Shown here piece by piece: positions 15,987 to 24,108 of a DNA stretch of 38,024 nt. Position numbers and translations under genes: made by a program. The stretch is taken from positions 1-38,024 of the forward strand of contig NZ_AFGF01000163.1 of the NCBI RefSeq assembly GCF_000219125.1. The letters are read 5' to 3'. The notes beneath the pieces are model-generated. The model was not told where the DNA came from. It did not search any database and saw only the letters and a list, made by a program, of their open reading frames with translations. The DNA is from Acetonema longum DSM 6540. GTDB lineage: Bacteria > Bacillota > Negativicutes > Sporomusales > Acetonemataceae. Every line of letters starts with the position of its first letter. Positions within the stretch are counted from its first letter, which is position 1.

Positions 15987-17741
15987 GTGATGATGTTGTT
16001 GATACGTAAGCTGAGCCTTGTTTCTCTGCTGTTTTGCTGCTTTCTGCTCATGGCGGCGCCGGTGGCGTCGGCTAATGTTTTTGTCCAGGTACCGTCAGAC
16101 TATTTTGTCGTGATGTACGCGCCGAATCTTGAGAATGTCCTGGTGGCAGGGGATAAAGTAGCCCAGGCATTGAAGCTCCCTGCTTCGGCCCCGATACGGC
16201 AGAATGCCGAATTGGAGGCTCTGCGGCAAAGCGGCCTTGACATGACGGGAGAAATGGCGTTCATTATGCTTGATATGCCGGACCAGCAGACGCCTGATCC
16301 CAAGTTCGTTATCCTGGCGCGGATTAAGGACCGGACGCTGTTTAACCGCACTGTGACCACCGATGCCAGCGGGAACGCGGTGCTCCGCCGGGAGAGCGCT
16401 CAACCGATTTATGTCCAAAATTCCGGCTCTTACGCCGTTCTGGCGATGGACCCGGCCAGCCTGCAACAATACCGGCAAAGACTCGAATCCGGTTTGGCGA
16501 AGATGACGCCGGAGATCAAAGGAGCAATAGCCGGCAATGACGCCACCATGGTTATACAATTTCAAAAAGTATGGCCCTTGGTAGCCAAAGAGATGGAGAA
16601 CCGGCAGGCGGAATTGTCCGGAGGGATGCTCAATGTGAGCCCGCGTCCGGGCCGTGCCGGGACTAAGCAGCCGGCAGCCCCGCAGGAAATCGACCCTCTG
16701 GTCAAATTGTGGCTTAACGAGACGGATACAGTGCTGGTGGGATATAAAAACGGCCAGTCCGATGTCAGTGTCAGCCTGTTGATGTCGGTAAAGTCCGGCG
16801 GTTTTGCCGCTGAAGCACTCAACCGGTATAACGCAACCCTAACACCGGGATTTGCCGGCCTGCCCGCCGGTAAATGGGCGGTCGCCGGGTTCTTTGCCGA
16901 CGACCCTCAGGAAGCGGAAATGTACCGCAAGCTTACCGGCGAAGATTATCCGCCGCTTACGCCGTCGAAAAACAAGTCGAAAAAGAAGACGCCGCCGGAT
17001 ACTTTGAGTGAACTAATCAGCCAAAGTCAAAAACTGAGCCCGCTAATGGGAAGCGGACGTTACGCCTGGTATGTGGACGCAGCCGATCCGGCTACTGGAT
17101 TTTTGCGGGGCGTTTACATTATTGAAACCAGCGATGCGACAAAGTTGACGAGTGAACTGACAGGGGCCGTTAAGGCCGTAGCGGCGGCTAACCGGGGAGA
17201 TAAATCCGCCAATTTGAAGGTCGCTGAAAAGATCAGCGATGTCAATTTTGGCAGCATGACGGCCAAGCGCATTGACCTGAAATTCAGCGTCAAGGACAAA
17301 AGTAAAGGTGAGCCGGCAGGGCTGGACTTTCTTAGACAAGTCAACGGTTCGGAGACAGTGTCCCTTTATCTCCTGCCTTATGACCAACATACCTTTGTGC
17401 TGGGTATAGGCAATGCCGGAGTCCAGGTCCGGCTTGCCGCCATGACTCTGAAGACCGGTATCAGTTCCCTGGAGGAAGATCCGCAGCTCACCGCAGCCCG
17501 CCGCCGGATGGTCAGGACCAACCTTGGCATGCTGGCCGTGTCGCCGGGACGAATGGTCGATGCCATGAGCGGTTCCGACAGCGGAATGTTTGAAATGATG
17601 CTGGGGCAGCCGGTTGTCATTGGCGTCGGCGCCAGCGGCGAAACGATTATCCTGCGGCTTGATGTACCCCACACACTGTTGAAGATGCTATTCCCCCAGA
17701 AAAGTCCAATGGTTCCCAACAATAAACAGCTGAATGTTTAG
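15987..17741 (+). CDS. Exported protein of unknown function
   Basis: A 584-residue protein with a clear N-terminal signal peptide: positive start, hydrophobic core near residues 9-23, and a likely cleavage after PVASA near residue 29, so it is probably periplasmic or surface-exposed. The rest is soluble, without other membrane segments, and has a basic linker (SKNKSKKKTPPD) near residue 330. I do not recognise the family with confidence; it resembles large conserved exported proteins of the DUF3352 kind. GTG 15987 and ATGs at 15990 and 15993 are all possible starts, and the ribosome binding site is weak. A hairpin follows the stop. It appears monocistronic. Confidence 0.75.
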   Translation: MMMLLIRKLSLVSLLFCCFLLMAAPVASANVFVQVPSDYFVVMYAPNLENVLVAGDKVAQALKLPASAPIRQNAELEALRQSGLDMTGEMAFIMLDMPDQQTPDPKFVILARIKDRTLFNRTVTTDASGNAVLRRESAQPIYVQNSGSYAVLAMDPASLQQYRQRLESGLAKMTPEIKGAIAGNDATMVIQFQKVWPLVAKEMENRQAELSGGMLNVSPRPGRAGTKQPAAPQEIDPLVKLWLNETDTVLVGYKNGQSDVSVSLLMSVKSGGFAAEALNRYNATLTPGFAGLPAGKWAVAGFFADDPQEAEMYRKLTGEDYPPLTPSKNKSKKKTPPDTLSELISQSQKLSPLMGSGRYAWYVDAADPATGFLRGVYIIETSDATKLTSELTGAVKAVAAANRGDKSANLKVAEKISDVNFGSMTAKRIDLKFSVKDKSKGEPAGLDFLRQVNGSETVSLYLLPYDQHTFVLGIGNAGVQVRLAAMTLKTGISSLEEDPQLTAARRRMVRTNLGMLAVSPGRMVDAMSGSDSGMFEMMLGQPVVIGVGASGETIILRLDVPHTLLKMLFPQKSPMVPNNKQLNV

Positions 17742-17752
17742 AGACAGCATGA

Positions 17753-17781
17753 AGAGGCCTCGCCAACTTGGCGGGGCCTCT
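17753..17781. terminator. Hairpin between convergent genes
   Basis: AGAGGCCTCGCC (17753-17764) pairs with GGCGGGGCCTCT (17770-17781) with one T-G wobble and a 5-nt loop. It lies 11 bp after the exported-protein stop. There is no long T-run, so it may act as a transcript-end barrier for that gene. Confidence 0.5.
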
Positions 17782-17851
17782 GAAGCAATATTGGGGACTA
17801 TAGAGATTTTCACCTGATGTAAAGCTTGCTTTAAAAGATGAATTGGAACTA

Positions 17852-18799
17852 TTAGGGGATTTGAAGCGCCTTTTTTGATGCCAGAAAAAATACCTTTACG
17901 AATTTCTTGATATTGATATGAATTTGGGGACATAGACGATCTGGTATTGTTTTGCCTCTGGTATTATTTTGCATGTTGAGCATGATTTTTCTAATTTCGG
18001 TGAAGTCAAAAAAGGCGGGAGCATATTTCTCAAATGTGGGATTCGTGTAGTCTGTAACGCCCAATGCGGCCAGATGATGCAAGCCCTGGAATATGGCACG
18101 GCGTATTCGCTGTTCCACCGCTTTGGTTTCCCTTTTTACAGCATTGGGCTCGGGAGAAGGGAGGCCGAGCCTTTTTACGGCCACATGGGCAAAGATATCC
18201 TTTAAGGGTGGAATCTCCTGTCCGGCTGGCTGTTCTTCACAGGTGGATAAATAGTGTAAAATGGCGAGCAAGTCACTGCTGCCGCTTTCGCTGATCATCC
18301 CCAATTCAGTCAATAAGTATTGGCCTGAAGTCATAATGGACATATTTCTTTCGACAGAGGGGGGATGGAAGACGGGTTTGTCAATATTTAACACATTCAG
18401 GTTTTTTTCAATGTTATGGATGACTTCCTGCAGCCGGAGATGCTCCCTCACCTTCTGAATAATGCCGATGACTTCCAGGCGATTGATCGGTTTAGTGATG
18501 TAGTAATGAACGCCCAGCGAATAAGCGCTGCCGATCATTGCTTTATCTTCGACCTGGGAGATCATAATGATTCCGCCTTTAAAGGCCGGGACGACTTCAC
18601 GCACGGTCTGAATGCCGTCCCGTATAGGCATTAATAAATCAATAATCAAGATGTCAACCGCTTTCATGTTCAGCAGCCGGGCAGTAACGGTGAAGCCGTT
18701 ATCTGCCACTCCGGCGACTTCACCCAGATCATTGTCTTCGATGATTTCTTCCAGCATGGAGCGAATGGCTTCATCATCATCCGCGATAAAGTAACGCAT
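17852..18799 (-). CDS. Response regulator with YcbB-like output domain (GlnL type)
   Basis: A 315-residue response regulator. Residues 1-120 are a receiver domain with the acidic cluster DDDE (7-10), phospho-acceptor Asp54 in LIIDLLMP and Lys103 in TKPINR. The remaining roughly 190 residues resemble the YcbB/GlnL output domain, an atypical DNA-binding region. In Bacillus subtilis GlnK-GlnL controls glutamine use; here the pair is divergent from a dicarboxylate carrier and aspartase, so the signal may be a C4-dicarboxylate, aspartate or glutamine. It starts 5 bp after the kinase stop behind GGAAGGG, clearly co-transcribed and co-translated. Confidence 0.85.
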   Translation of the reverse strand: MRYFIADDDEAIRSMLEEIIEDNDLGEVAGVADNGFTVTARLLNMKAVDILIIDLLMPIRDGIQTVREVVPAFKGGIIMISQVEDKAMIGSAYSLGVHYYITKPINRLEVIGIIQKVREHLRLQEVIHNIEKNLNVLNIDKPVFHPPSVERNMSIMTSGQYLLTELGMISESGSSDLLAILHYLSTCEEQPAGQEIPPLKDIFAHVAVKRLGLPSPEPNAVKRETKAVEQRIRRAIFQGLHHLAALGVTDYTNPTFEKYAPAFFDFTEIRKIMLNMQNNTRGKTIPDRLCPQIHINIKKFVKVFFLASKKALQIP

Positions 18800-18804
18800 G
18801 CAAA

Positions 18805-20091
18805 TTACCCTTCCTTTGTCAAGTTTTGCAGCGGGAGCTGTATGATAAACACGGTTTCATGCGGATTGGTTTCCAGGTCAATGCTGCCGTGCAAATGAGC
18901 GGCCAATTCCTTGATATAAGGCAGGCCCATGCCGGTTGAGGGCTTGCCGGACAGATCGAATTTAGTCGTATAACCTGGTTTGAAAATCAGGTTTCTTTTT
19001 TTTGGCGGAATACCCGGGCCGTTATCGGCCACACGCAGAGAGAGGGACTCACCGGACCGGGAAAAGGATATCTTGATGTCCCCGGTATTTTTAATCGATT
19101 CCACAGCATTGGATACCAGATTATTGACGAGTGACAAAACGGTATATACATGAAGCTGCGGCAGTCCGCTTTCCATCTTAATCGTAAAGGCAATTTCCTT
19201 GTTCAGGGAGCGGGCATACTTTTGGTGTGACTGCACGATCATATCCGCCAAGTCCTGAGCGGGCATGTAGTCGCGCAGTTTTCCATCCGATATTAGCTGG
19301 GTGAGTCCGGCGAAGATTCGCTGATTGTCCTTTTTGATGTCGTGGACTTGACCGGCAATCTCCAGTATGTTTTGTGCTAACCGGCTCTTGTCAAATGCTG
19401 ACTGGCTGCTGAGAAGGCTTTCGTATACATGATAGCAGTTCCGGGTGACGGTTTCCGCATTTTGCAGCGATTTGGCAAGATGAACGACTTCTTCATACAG
19501 ACCGGAAATCAGCAGCAGCAGGTGCTGATTTTTTTCCCGCTGCTGCTCTATGATGATTTCGGCATGGCGCAGATTTGTGATAAAAAAGAAACTTAGGATA
19601 AAAAAGTTGCGTATGACGGCAATAATGACGATTTTACCGACAATGGGAACGGTAAATAAAACAGCCGCATTTGAGTATTGTAAAGTCAGCATGAGCTCGA
19701 CAAAACTGGCGATAAGTTCGGCAAAGATAGCGATGATTCCAATATGCAGAGGCTGATTATATAATTGTTTATTTCTTACCAACTGGAAAATGGCGGCATA
19801 TGCCACGTAATAGAAAAAAGCCGGAAACCGGAGCGAAAAGGTGACGGCTAAAGCGGTATCGCTGCTGGCCAAGTCCAGGGCGATACGAAACAGGAGGACG
19901 GCCGCGCCCGTCAGCAGGCCCAAATAGATGTAGGAAATATTCCTTAGCCATAATAAGAAAAACAAGAACGTCGGTGATCCGAAACTAACGCGGAAAGAAC
20001 TGAACTGACCATCAAAAGGGCAAAACTTAAGCTCCCCGGCCAGAGGCACGAGGAGAAGCATTAACAATAAAGCAAGCTTGTTTTTACCCAT
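18805..20091 (-). CDS. Membrane sensor histidine kinase (GlnK/YcbA-like)
   Basis: A 428-residue kinase. The first about 190 residues hold five to six hydrophobic segments, followed by a helical linker. The phospho-acceptor is probably the His of AGQVHDIKKDNQRI (near residue 250). The ATPase part has NNLVSNAVESI (N box), DNGPGIP (G1) and TGMGLPYI (G2). It lacks a large extracellular sensor domain, so sensing probably happens in the membrane. Paired with the response regulator just downstream and transcribed away from the carrier-aspartase genes, it likely controls them. Confidence 0.87.
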   Translation of the reverse strand: MGKNKLALLLMLLLVPLAGELKFCPFDGQFSSFRVSFGSPTFLFFLLWLRNISYIYLGLLTGAAVLLFRIALDLASSDTALAVTFSLRFPAFFYYVAYAAIFQLVRNKQLYNQPLHIGIIAIFAELIASFVELMLTLQYSNAAVLFTVPIVGKIVIIAVIRNFFILSFFFITNLRHAEIIIEQQREKNQHLLLLISGLYEEVVHLAKSLQNAETVTRNCYHVYESLLSSQSAFDKSRLAQNILEIAGQVHDIKKDNQRIFAGLTQLISDGKLRDYMPAQDLADMIVQSHQKYARSLNKEIAFTIKMESGLPQLHVYTVLSLVNNLVSNAVESIKNTGDIKISFSRSGESLSLRVADNGPGIPPKKRNLIFKPGYTTKFDLSGKPSTGMGLPYIKELAAHLHGSIDLETNPHETVFIIQLPLQNLTKEG

Positions 20092-20168
20092 GATGCCTAC
20101 ACTTCCTCAACAAGAATCAAGCGCTAACCGCGCGGTAAACCCAATTCCACCCATGCATACATTATACA

Positions 20169-20221
20169 GAATACCAGAAAAAACGATCTTTTTCTACATT
20201 GTTTAACAATTTCGAATACCA
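20169..20221. promoter_or_regulatory. Divergent control region with direct repeats and a palindrome
   Basis: GAATACCA occurs at 20169-20176 and at 20214-20221, 45 bp apart. Between them ATTGTTTAACAAT (20198-20210) is a perfect 13-nt palindrome. The region separates the two-component genes from the dicarboxylate carrier gene, so these are candidate sites for the response regulator. Binding is inferred only. Confidence 0.45.
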
Positions 20222-20289
20222 TTCTAGTTTTCTGTCGGATTTTATAAGTCTCATGGTAGATTAAATGAAAATGAAGGAGGCGAGATCTG

Positions 20290-21693
20290 TTGGGCAATAA
20301 AGTAGTAAGAGGCATTCTGTGTATTCTTATTGGTCTTGTTCTTTGGCTGATGCCTGGTCCTGAAGGAGTAAAGCCGGCGGCGTGGAATCTGTTGGCAATT
20401 TTTGCGGCTACCATTGCCGCCTGTATTCTGCAGCCGGTGGCCATGGGGACAGCCTCAGTGATCGGGTTGACAGCAGTGGTTTTGACCGGCGTCCTGACCC
20501 CGGGACAGGCACTGGAAGGCTTTAGCAATACGGTCATTTGGCTGATCGTATCGGCGTTTATGTTTTCCCGGGGGTTCATTAAGACAGGATTAGGCCGGCG
20601 CATTGCGTTTATCCTTATGCGCCGGTTTGGCGACAGTTCGTTGAAATTAGCCTATACAATGGCGGCAACCGATTTTATCGTCGCCCCTTTTACCCCGTCG
20701 AATACGGCGCGGGGCGGCGGGATCATCTATCCGGTTGTCCGCAGCTTATGCACGGCTTTTGAATCCGAACCGGGTCCGACAGCCGGGAGGGTGGGGAAAT
20801 TTTTAATCTTCAGCGCCTATAACAGCGTCATTATCTCAGCGGCGGTATTTTTAACCGGCGCCTCCAACAACGTTGTGGTCATCAAGCTGACGCAGGAGCT
20901 GTTTGGTCAGACAATAAGCTGGACCCAATGGTTTCTGGCCTGTATCGTGCCGGGCCTTGCCGCTACCATTCTTATTCCTTATGTCCTTTATAAAATTTAC
21001 CCGCCGGAATTGAAGAAAACCCCGCAAGCGCAGGACATTGCGCAAAAAGAATTAGCGCAAATGGGCCTGATGCGCCAAAGTGAAAAAACCCTGTTGGTCA
21101 TTTTTACGGGGGCTCTGATCCTTTGGGCTACCAGCAGCATGACCGGCATTGATTCCGCCTTTGTGGCGCTGCTCGGTTTGGCATGTATGCTGATAACTAA
21201 AGTTCTTGACTGGGATGATGTGCTGGGGGAAAAAGGAGCCTGGGATGTTCTGGTCTGGATGGGCGTGTTGGTTAATATGGCAGCCTATCTTGCCAAGTTT
21301 GGCCTCATTGCCTGGTTTGCCACATTAGTCGGAGCGCAGCTGGGAGGAATCTCCTGGTTTGGCGTTGTCGTTCTTCTCTCTGTCGTCTATACGTTTATGC
21401 ATTACGGGTTTGCCAGTAATACGGCGCATGTAATGGCGCTGTTTGGTGCTTTTGCCACAGTTGCGATAGCGGCCGGGGCACCGGTGATCATGACCGCTAT
21501 TTTGCTGGGGGTGCTTGCCAATACCTGCTCGACGCTGACTCATTATGCCTGCGGCGTATCGCCGATTTTCTTTGGATCAGGCTATATAACCCAAGGCGAG
21601 TGGTGGCGCATCGGTTTCATCCTTTCCGCGATACACCTGGTTCTGTGGATGGGAATCGGCCTGCCGTGGATGAAAGTAATTGGAATATGGTAA
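20290..21693 (+). CDS. DASS-family dicarboxylate carrier (CitT/TtdT type)
   Basis: A 467-residue membrane protein of the anion:Na+ symporter family, CitT/TtdT/2-oxoglutarate-malate branch. It has about a dozen hydrophobic segments, the canonical first motif TPSNTARGG with Ser-Asn-Thr at 137-139, and the second conserved stretch THYACGVSPIFFGSGY near residue 417. Members move succinate, fumarate, malate, tartrate or citrate, often by exchange. The start is TTG 20290, 8 nt after AAGGAGGCGAG. aspA follows after 60 bp, so fumarate/succinate or aspartate-linked exchange is likely. The exact substrate cannot be read. Confidence 0.88.
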   Translation: MGNKVVRGILCILIGLVLWLMPGPEGVKPAAWNLLAIFAATIAACILQPVAMGTASVIGLTAVVLTGVLTPGQALEGFSNTVIWLIVSAFMFSRGFIKTGLGRRIAFILMRRFGDSSLKLAYTMAATDFIVAPFTPSNTARGGGIIYPVVRSLCTAFESEPGPTAGRVGKFLIFSAYNSVIISAAVFLTGASNNVVVIKLTQELFGQTISWTQWFLACIVPGLAATILIPYVLYKIYPPELKKTPQAQDIAQKELAQMGLMRQSEKTLLVIFTGALILWATSSMTGIDSAFVALLGLACMLITKVLDWDDVLGEKGAWDVLVWMGVLVNMAAYLAKFGLIAWFATLVGAQLGGISWFGVVVLLSVVYTFMHYGFASNTAHVMALFGAFATVAIAAGAPVIMTAILLGVLANTCSTLTHYACGVSPIFFGSGYITQGEWWRIGFILSAIHLVLWMGIGLPWMKVIGIW

Positions 21694-21753
21694 TGAATGC
21701 TAAGCGGCATAGACAGCGGGATCAAAATTACTACATTGCAGGGAGGAATATAG

Positions 21754-23160
21754 ATGCGGTTCGAACATGACCTTTTAGGAGAGATCGAAGTCCCTGACCA
21801 TGCGTATTATGGGGTGCAGACCCTGCGGGCGATGCAAAACTTCAAAATTACGGGGCAAAGGCTGGATACCGATTTCATAGATTCTCTGGCGATTGTCAAG
21901 AAGGCGGCGGCAAAGGCAAATATGGCTACCGGCCGTTTGGACAAGGCTGTAGGGACAGTTCTTGTCGCGGCGGCTGATGAGATTATCAGCGGTAAGCTGC
22001 ATGACCAGTTTTGCGTCGATCCCATTCAGGGCGGCGCCGGAACTTCCGTCAATATGAATATGAACGAAGTTCTCTCTAATCGCGCTTTGGAATTGCTTGG
22101 CGATCAGAAGGGCAATTACACGCGCATTTCGCCCAATAATCATGCCAATATGGCGCAGTCAACCAATGATGCATTTCCCACTGCGATTAAGGTATGCGCT
22201 GTCCGCAAAGGCCGCTTTCTCGTGCAGGCTCTTCGTACGCTGGCGCAAGCTCTGGACGAAAAGGCGGCGGAGTTTAAGGATGTTCTCAAAATGGGGCGGA
22301 CTCATCTGCAGGATGCGGTGCCGATTACGCTGGGACAGGAATTCGCCGCCTATGCGTCGGCGGTCCGTCGCGGCGCCGGGCGCATCGAAGATGTTTTACA
22401 GCGGCTATACGCCGTTAACATGGGAGCCACGGCAGTCGGTACAGGCTTGAATGCCGAGCCCGCATATATCCGGGAAGTAGCCCGTCAGTTGGCCGAGCTT
22501 ACCGGTGAACCGTTTGCGACAGCGGAAAACCTGGTTGACGCTACGAATAATACCGATGCTTTTGCCGACATGTCGGGAGCTTTGAAGGTGACCGCACTGG
22601 CCTTAATAAAAATGGCCAATGATTTTCGGCTCATGGCCTCGGGGCCGCGTTGCGGCCTTAATGAGCTTGCCTTGCCGCCGCGCCAGCCCGGCTCGTCGAT
22701 TATGCCCGGCAAAGTCAATCCGGTGATTCCCGAAGTGCTTAACCAGACTTGCTATCAGGTTATTGGCAATGATCTGGCCGTCACGCTGGGAGTGGAGAAC
22801 GGACAATTTGAACTGAATGTCATGGAGCCGGTTGTGGCTTTTAATATCTTCAATTCACTGACGTATTTAACCAATGCCGTCAATACGTTCAATCAGTTGT
22901 GCGTACAAGGCGTACAAGCCCAAAGGGAACAATGCGCACAATGGCTTGAACGGAGTGTGGGCATTGTCACCGCGCTTTTGCCGCATATCGGCTATGAAAA
23001 CTCGTCCCGGCTGGCGGAAGAGGCGTACAAAACCGGTCAGCCGGTACGAGAACTTATCCTGAAGAAAAAATTATTGACAAAAGAAGAAATGGATATGATT
23101 TTATCGCCGGAAAAAATGACACAGCCGGGTATTGCCGGGAAAAAACTGGTCAATATGTAG
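21754..23160 (+). CDS. aspA: Aspartate ammonia-lyase (aspartase)
   Basis: A 468-residue member of the fumarase/aspartase superfamily that splits L-aspartate to fumarate and ammonia. Seen are MRFEHDLLGEIEVPDHAYYG at the start, GGAGTSVNMNMNEV near 90, MAQSTNDAFPTA near 133, GRTHLQDAVPIT near 183 and the catalytic loop GSSIMPGKVNPVIPEV near 313-328. The VIPEV ending of that loop fits aspartase rather than class II fumarase, which usually has PTQ at that place. It follows a dicarboxylate carrier; together they suggest aspartate feeding a fumarate/succinate branch. The secreted asparaginase at 36039-37118 could supply aspartate. Confidence 0.93.
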   Translation: MRFEHDLLGEIEVPDHAYYGVQTLRAMQNFKITGQRLDTDFIDSLAIVKKAAAKANMATGRLDKAVGTVLVAAADEIISGKLHDQFCVDPIQGGAGTSVNMNMNEVLSNRALELLGDQKGNYTRISPNNHANMAQSTNDAFPTAIKVCAVRKGRFLVQALRTLAQALDEKAAEFKDVLKMGRTHLQDAVPITLGQEFAAYASAVRRGAGRIEDVLQRLYAVNMGATAVGTGLNAEPAYIREVARQLAELTGEPFATAENLVDATNNTDAFADMSGALKVTALALIKMANDFRLMASGPRCGLNELALPPRQPGSSIMPGKVNPVIPEVLNQTCYQVIGNDLAVTLGVENGQFELNVMEPVVAFNIFNSLTYLTNAVNTFNQLCVQGVQAQREQCAQWLERSVGIVTALLPHIGYENSSRLAEEAYKTGQPVRELILKKKLLTKEEMDMILSPEKMTQPGIAGKKLVNM

Positions 23161-23570
23161 AGCCTGAGCCGGTGGTGAAGGATCAGCCGGATACATTTCG
23201 TATAAATATTCATACGCCTGATTCATAGGCATTCCCCTCTATAAAGCAAAAAGCACGGTTCCCTTTTAGGGGTAAACCGTGCTTTTTGCGTTATAGGGGT
23301 AGTTTTATGCCACAGACCGGTTATAGCGGCAAGCGGCTTTGCCATTGGCTGGCCGGTTTCTCCGGCCGGGGCCCGGCCATGGCAATGGAAGGATAAACCG
23401 TACTGGAAGCGAAATGTTAATTTTGGAAACGCTTATGTTTAGCAGGTTATATTAGAGATACTATTATAATGGAAAGCCTCAGGCCGGATACTTTATTGTA
23501 TTATTTCTGAAAATGCACTTTTACCCTGATAAAAAATGTTGGAGGAACCCCGGAGAAAGGATGATAAACT
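23161..23570. other. Gap between aspA and the ClbS-like gene
   Basis: About 410 bases without a gene. It holds the aspA terminator and then a GC-rich fold-back at 23342-23388, in which CCATTG and TGGCCGG pair with CCGGCCA and CAATGG, with an alternative inner CCGGCC at 23362-23367. Near 23448-23470 there are TATATT and TATAAT boxes that could belong to the promoter of the next gene. I see no coding frame. Confidence 0.55.
23246..23289 (+). terminator. Terminator after aspA
   Basis: GCAAAAAGCACGGTT (23246-23260) is the exact complement of AACCGTGCTTTTTGC (23275-23289), a 15-bp stem, with an extra CCC-GGG pairing inside the loop. The A- and T-runs in the arms make it potentially bidirectional. 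Confidence 0.8.
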
Positions 23571-24092
23571 ATGCAGGAATACGCCGGAAAGACCGCTTTG
23601 GTTGCTGAAATCGAAAAAGCTGCCGATATGTTTATTAAAGAATTCGAAAGCGTAGCGGAGGCTGATAAGGATATTCGGTTCGGGGAGGTAGACCGGACGC
23701 CGCGGGAGATCATTGCATATCAGCTTGGATGGATGGACCTGATCCGTAGATGGGACCGTGACGAGTTGGCGGGGAAAGAAGTGATGATGCCTGCTCCGGG
23801 CTATAAGTGGAATCAGTTGGGTCCGCTATATAAAAGCTTCTATGACCAATATCAAGACCAATCTCTGGCTCAGCTCCGGGAATTGTTTGTTGCGGCTGTT
23901 GATTCCCTTATTGAATGGCTTCATGGCTTTAGCGACGACGAATTGTTCCGGCCCGGCGGCAGAAAATGGGCAGCCTCTACAGCTTCAGGCTGGCCGATAT
24001 GGAAATGGGTGCATATTAATACGGTCGCACCGTTCAAGTCCTTTCGCAGCAAAATACGAAAATGGAAAAAGCTGCGCGTAACGCAGCAGTAA
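23571..24092 (+). CDS. ClbS/DfsB-family four-helix protein
   Basis: A 173-residue protein that resembles the ClbS/DfsB (DUF1706) family, four-helix-bundle proteins related to DinB; ClbS itself protects against colibactin. Seen are TPREIIAYQLGWMDLIRRWD near residue 43, PGYKWNQLGPLYKSFYDQYQ near 75, and the family-like C-terminal FRPGGRKWAASTASGWPIWKWVHINTVAPF region near 126. The ATG follows AAAGGATG. It converges with the RND pump gene, with only 16 bp between the stops. Most members are uncharacterised, so the function here is unknown. Confidence 0.8.
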   Translation: MQEYAGKTALVAEIEKAADMFIKEFESVAEADKDIRFGEVDRTPREIIAYQLGWMDLIRRWDRDELAGKEVMMPAPGYKWNQLGPLYKSFYDQYQDQSLAQLRELFVAAVDSLIEWLHGFSDDELFRPGGRKWAASTASGWPIWKWVHINTVAPFKSFRSKIRKWKKLRVTQQ

Positions 24093-24108
24093 TTTCCGGA
24101 TAAAGATT

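Noticed and set aside
15976-16008. Ten-codon upstream frame overlapping the start of the exported protein
   Set aside because: AGGA precedes its ATG by only a few bases and the frame has no notable composition; probably chance.
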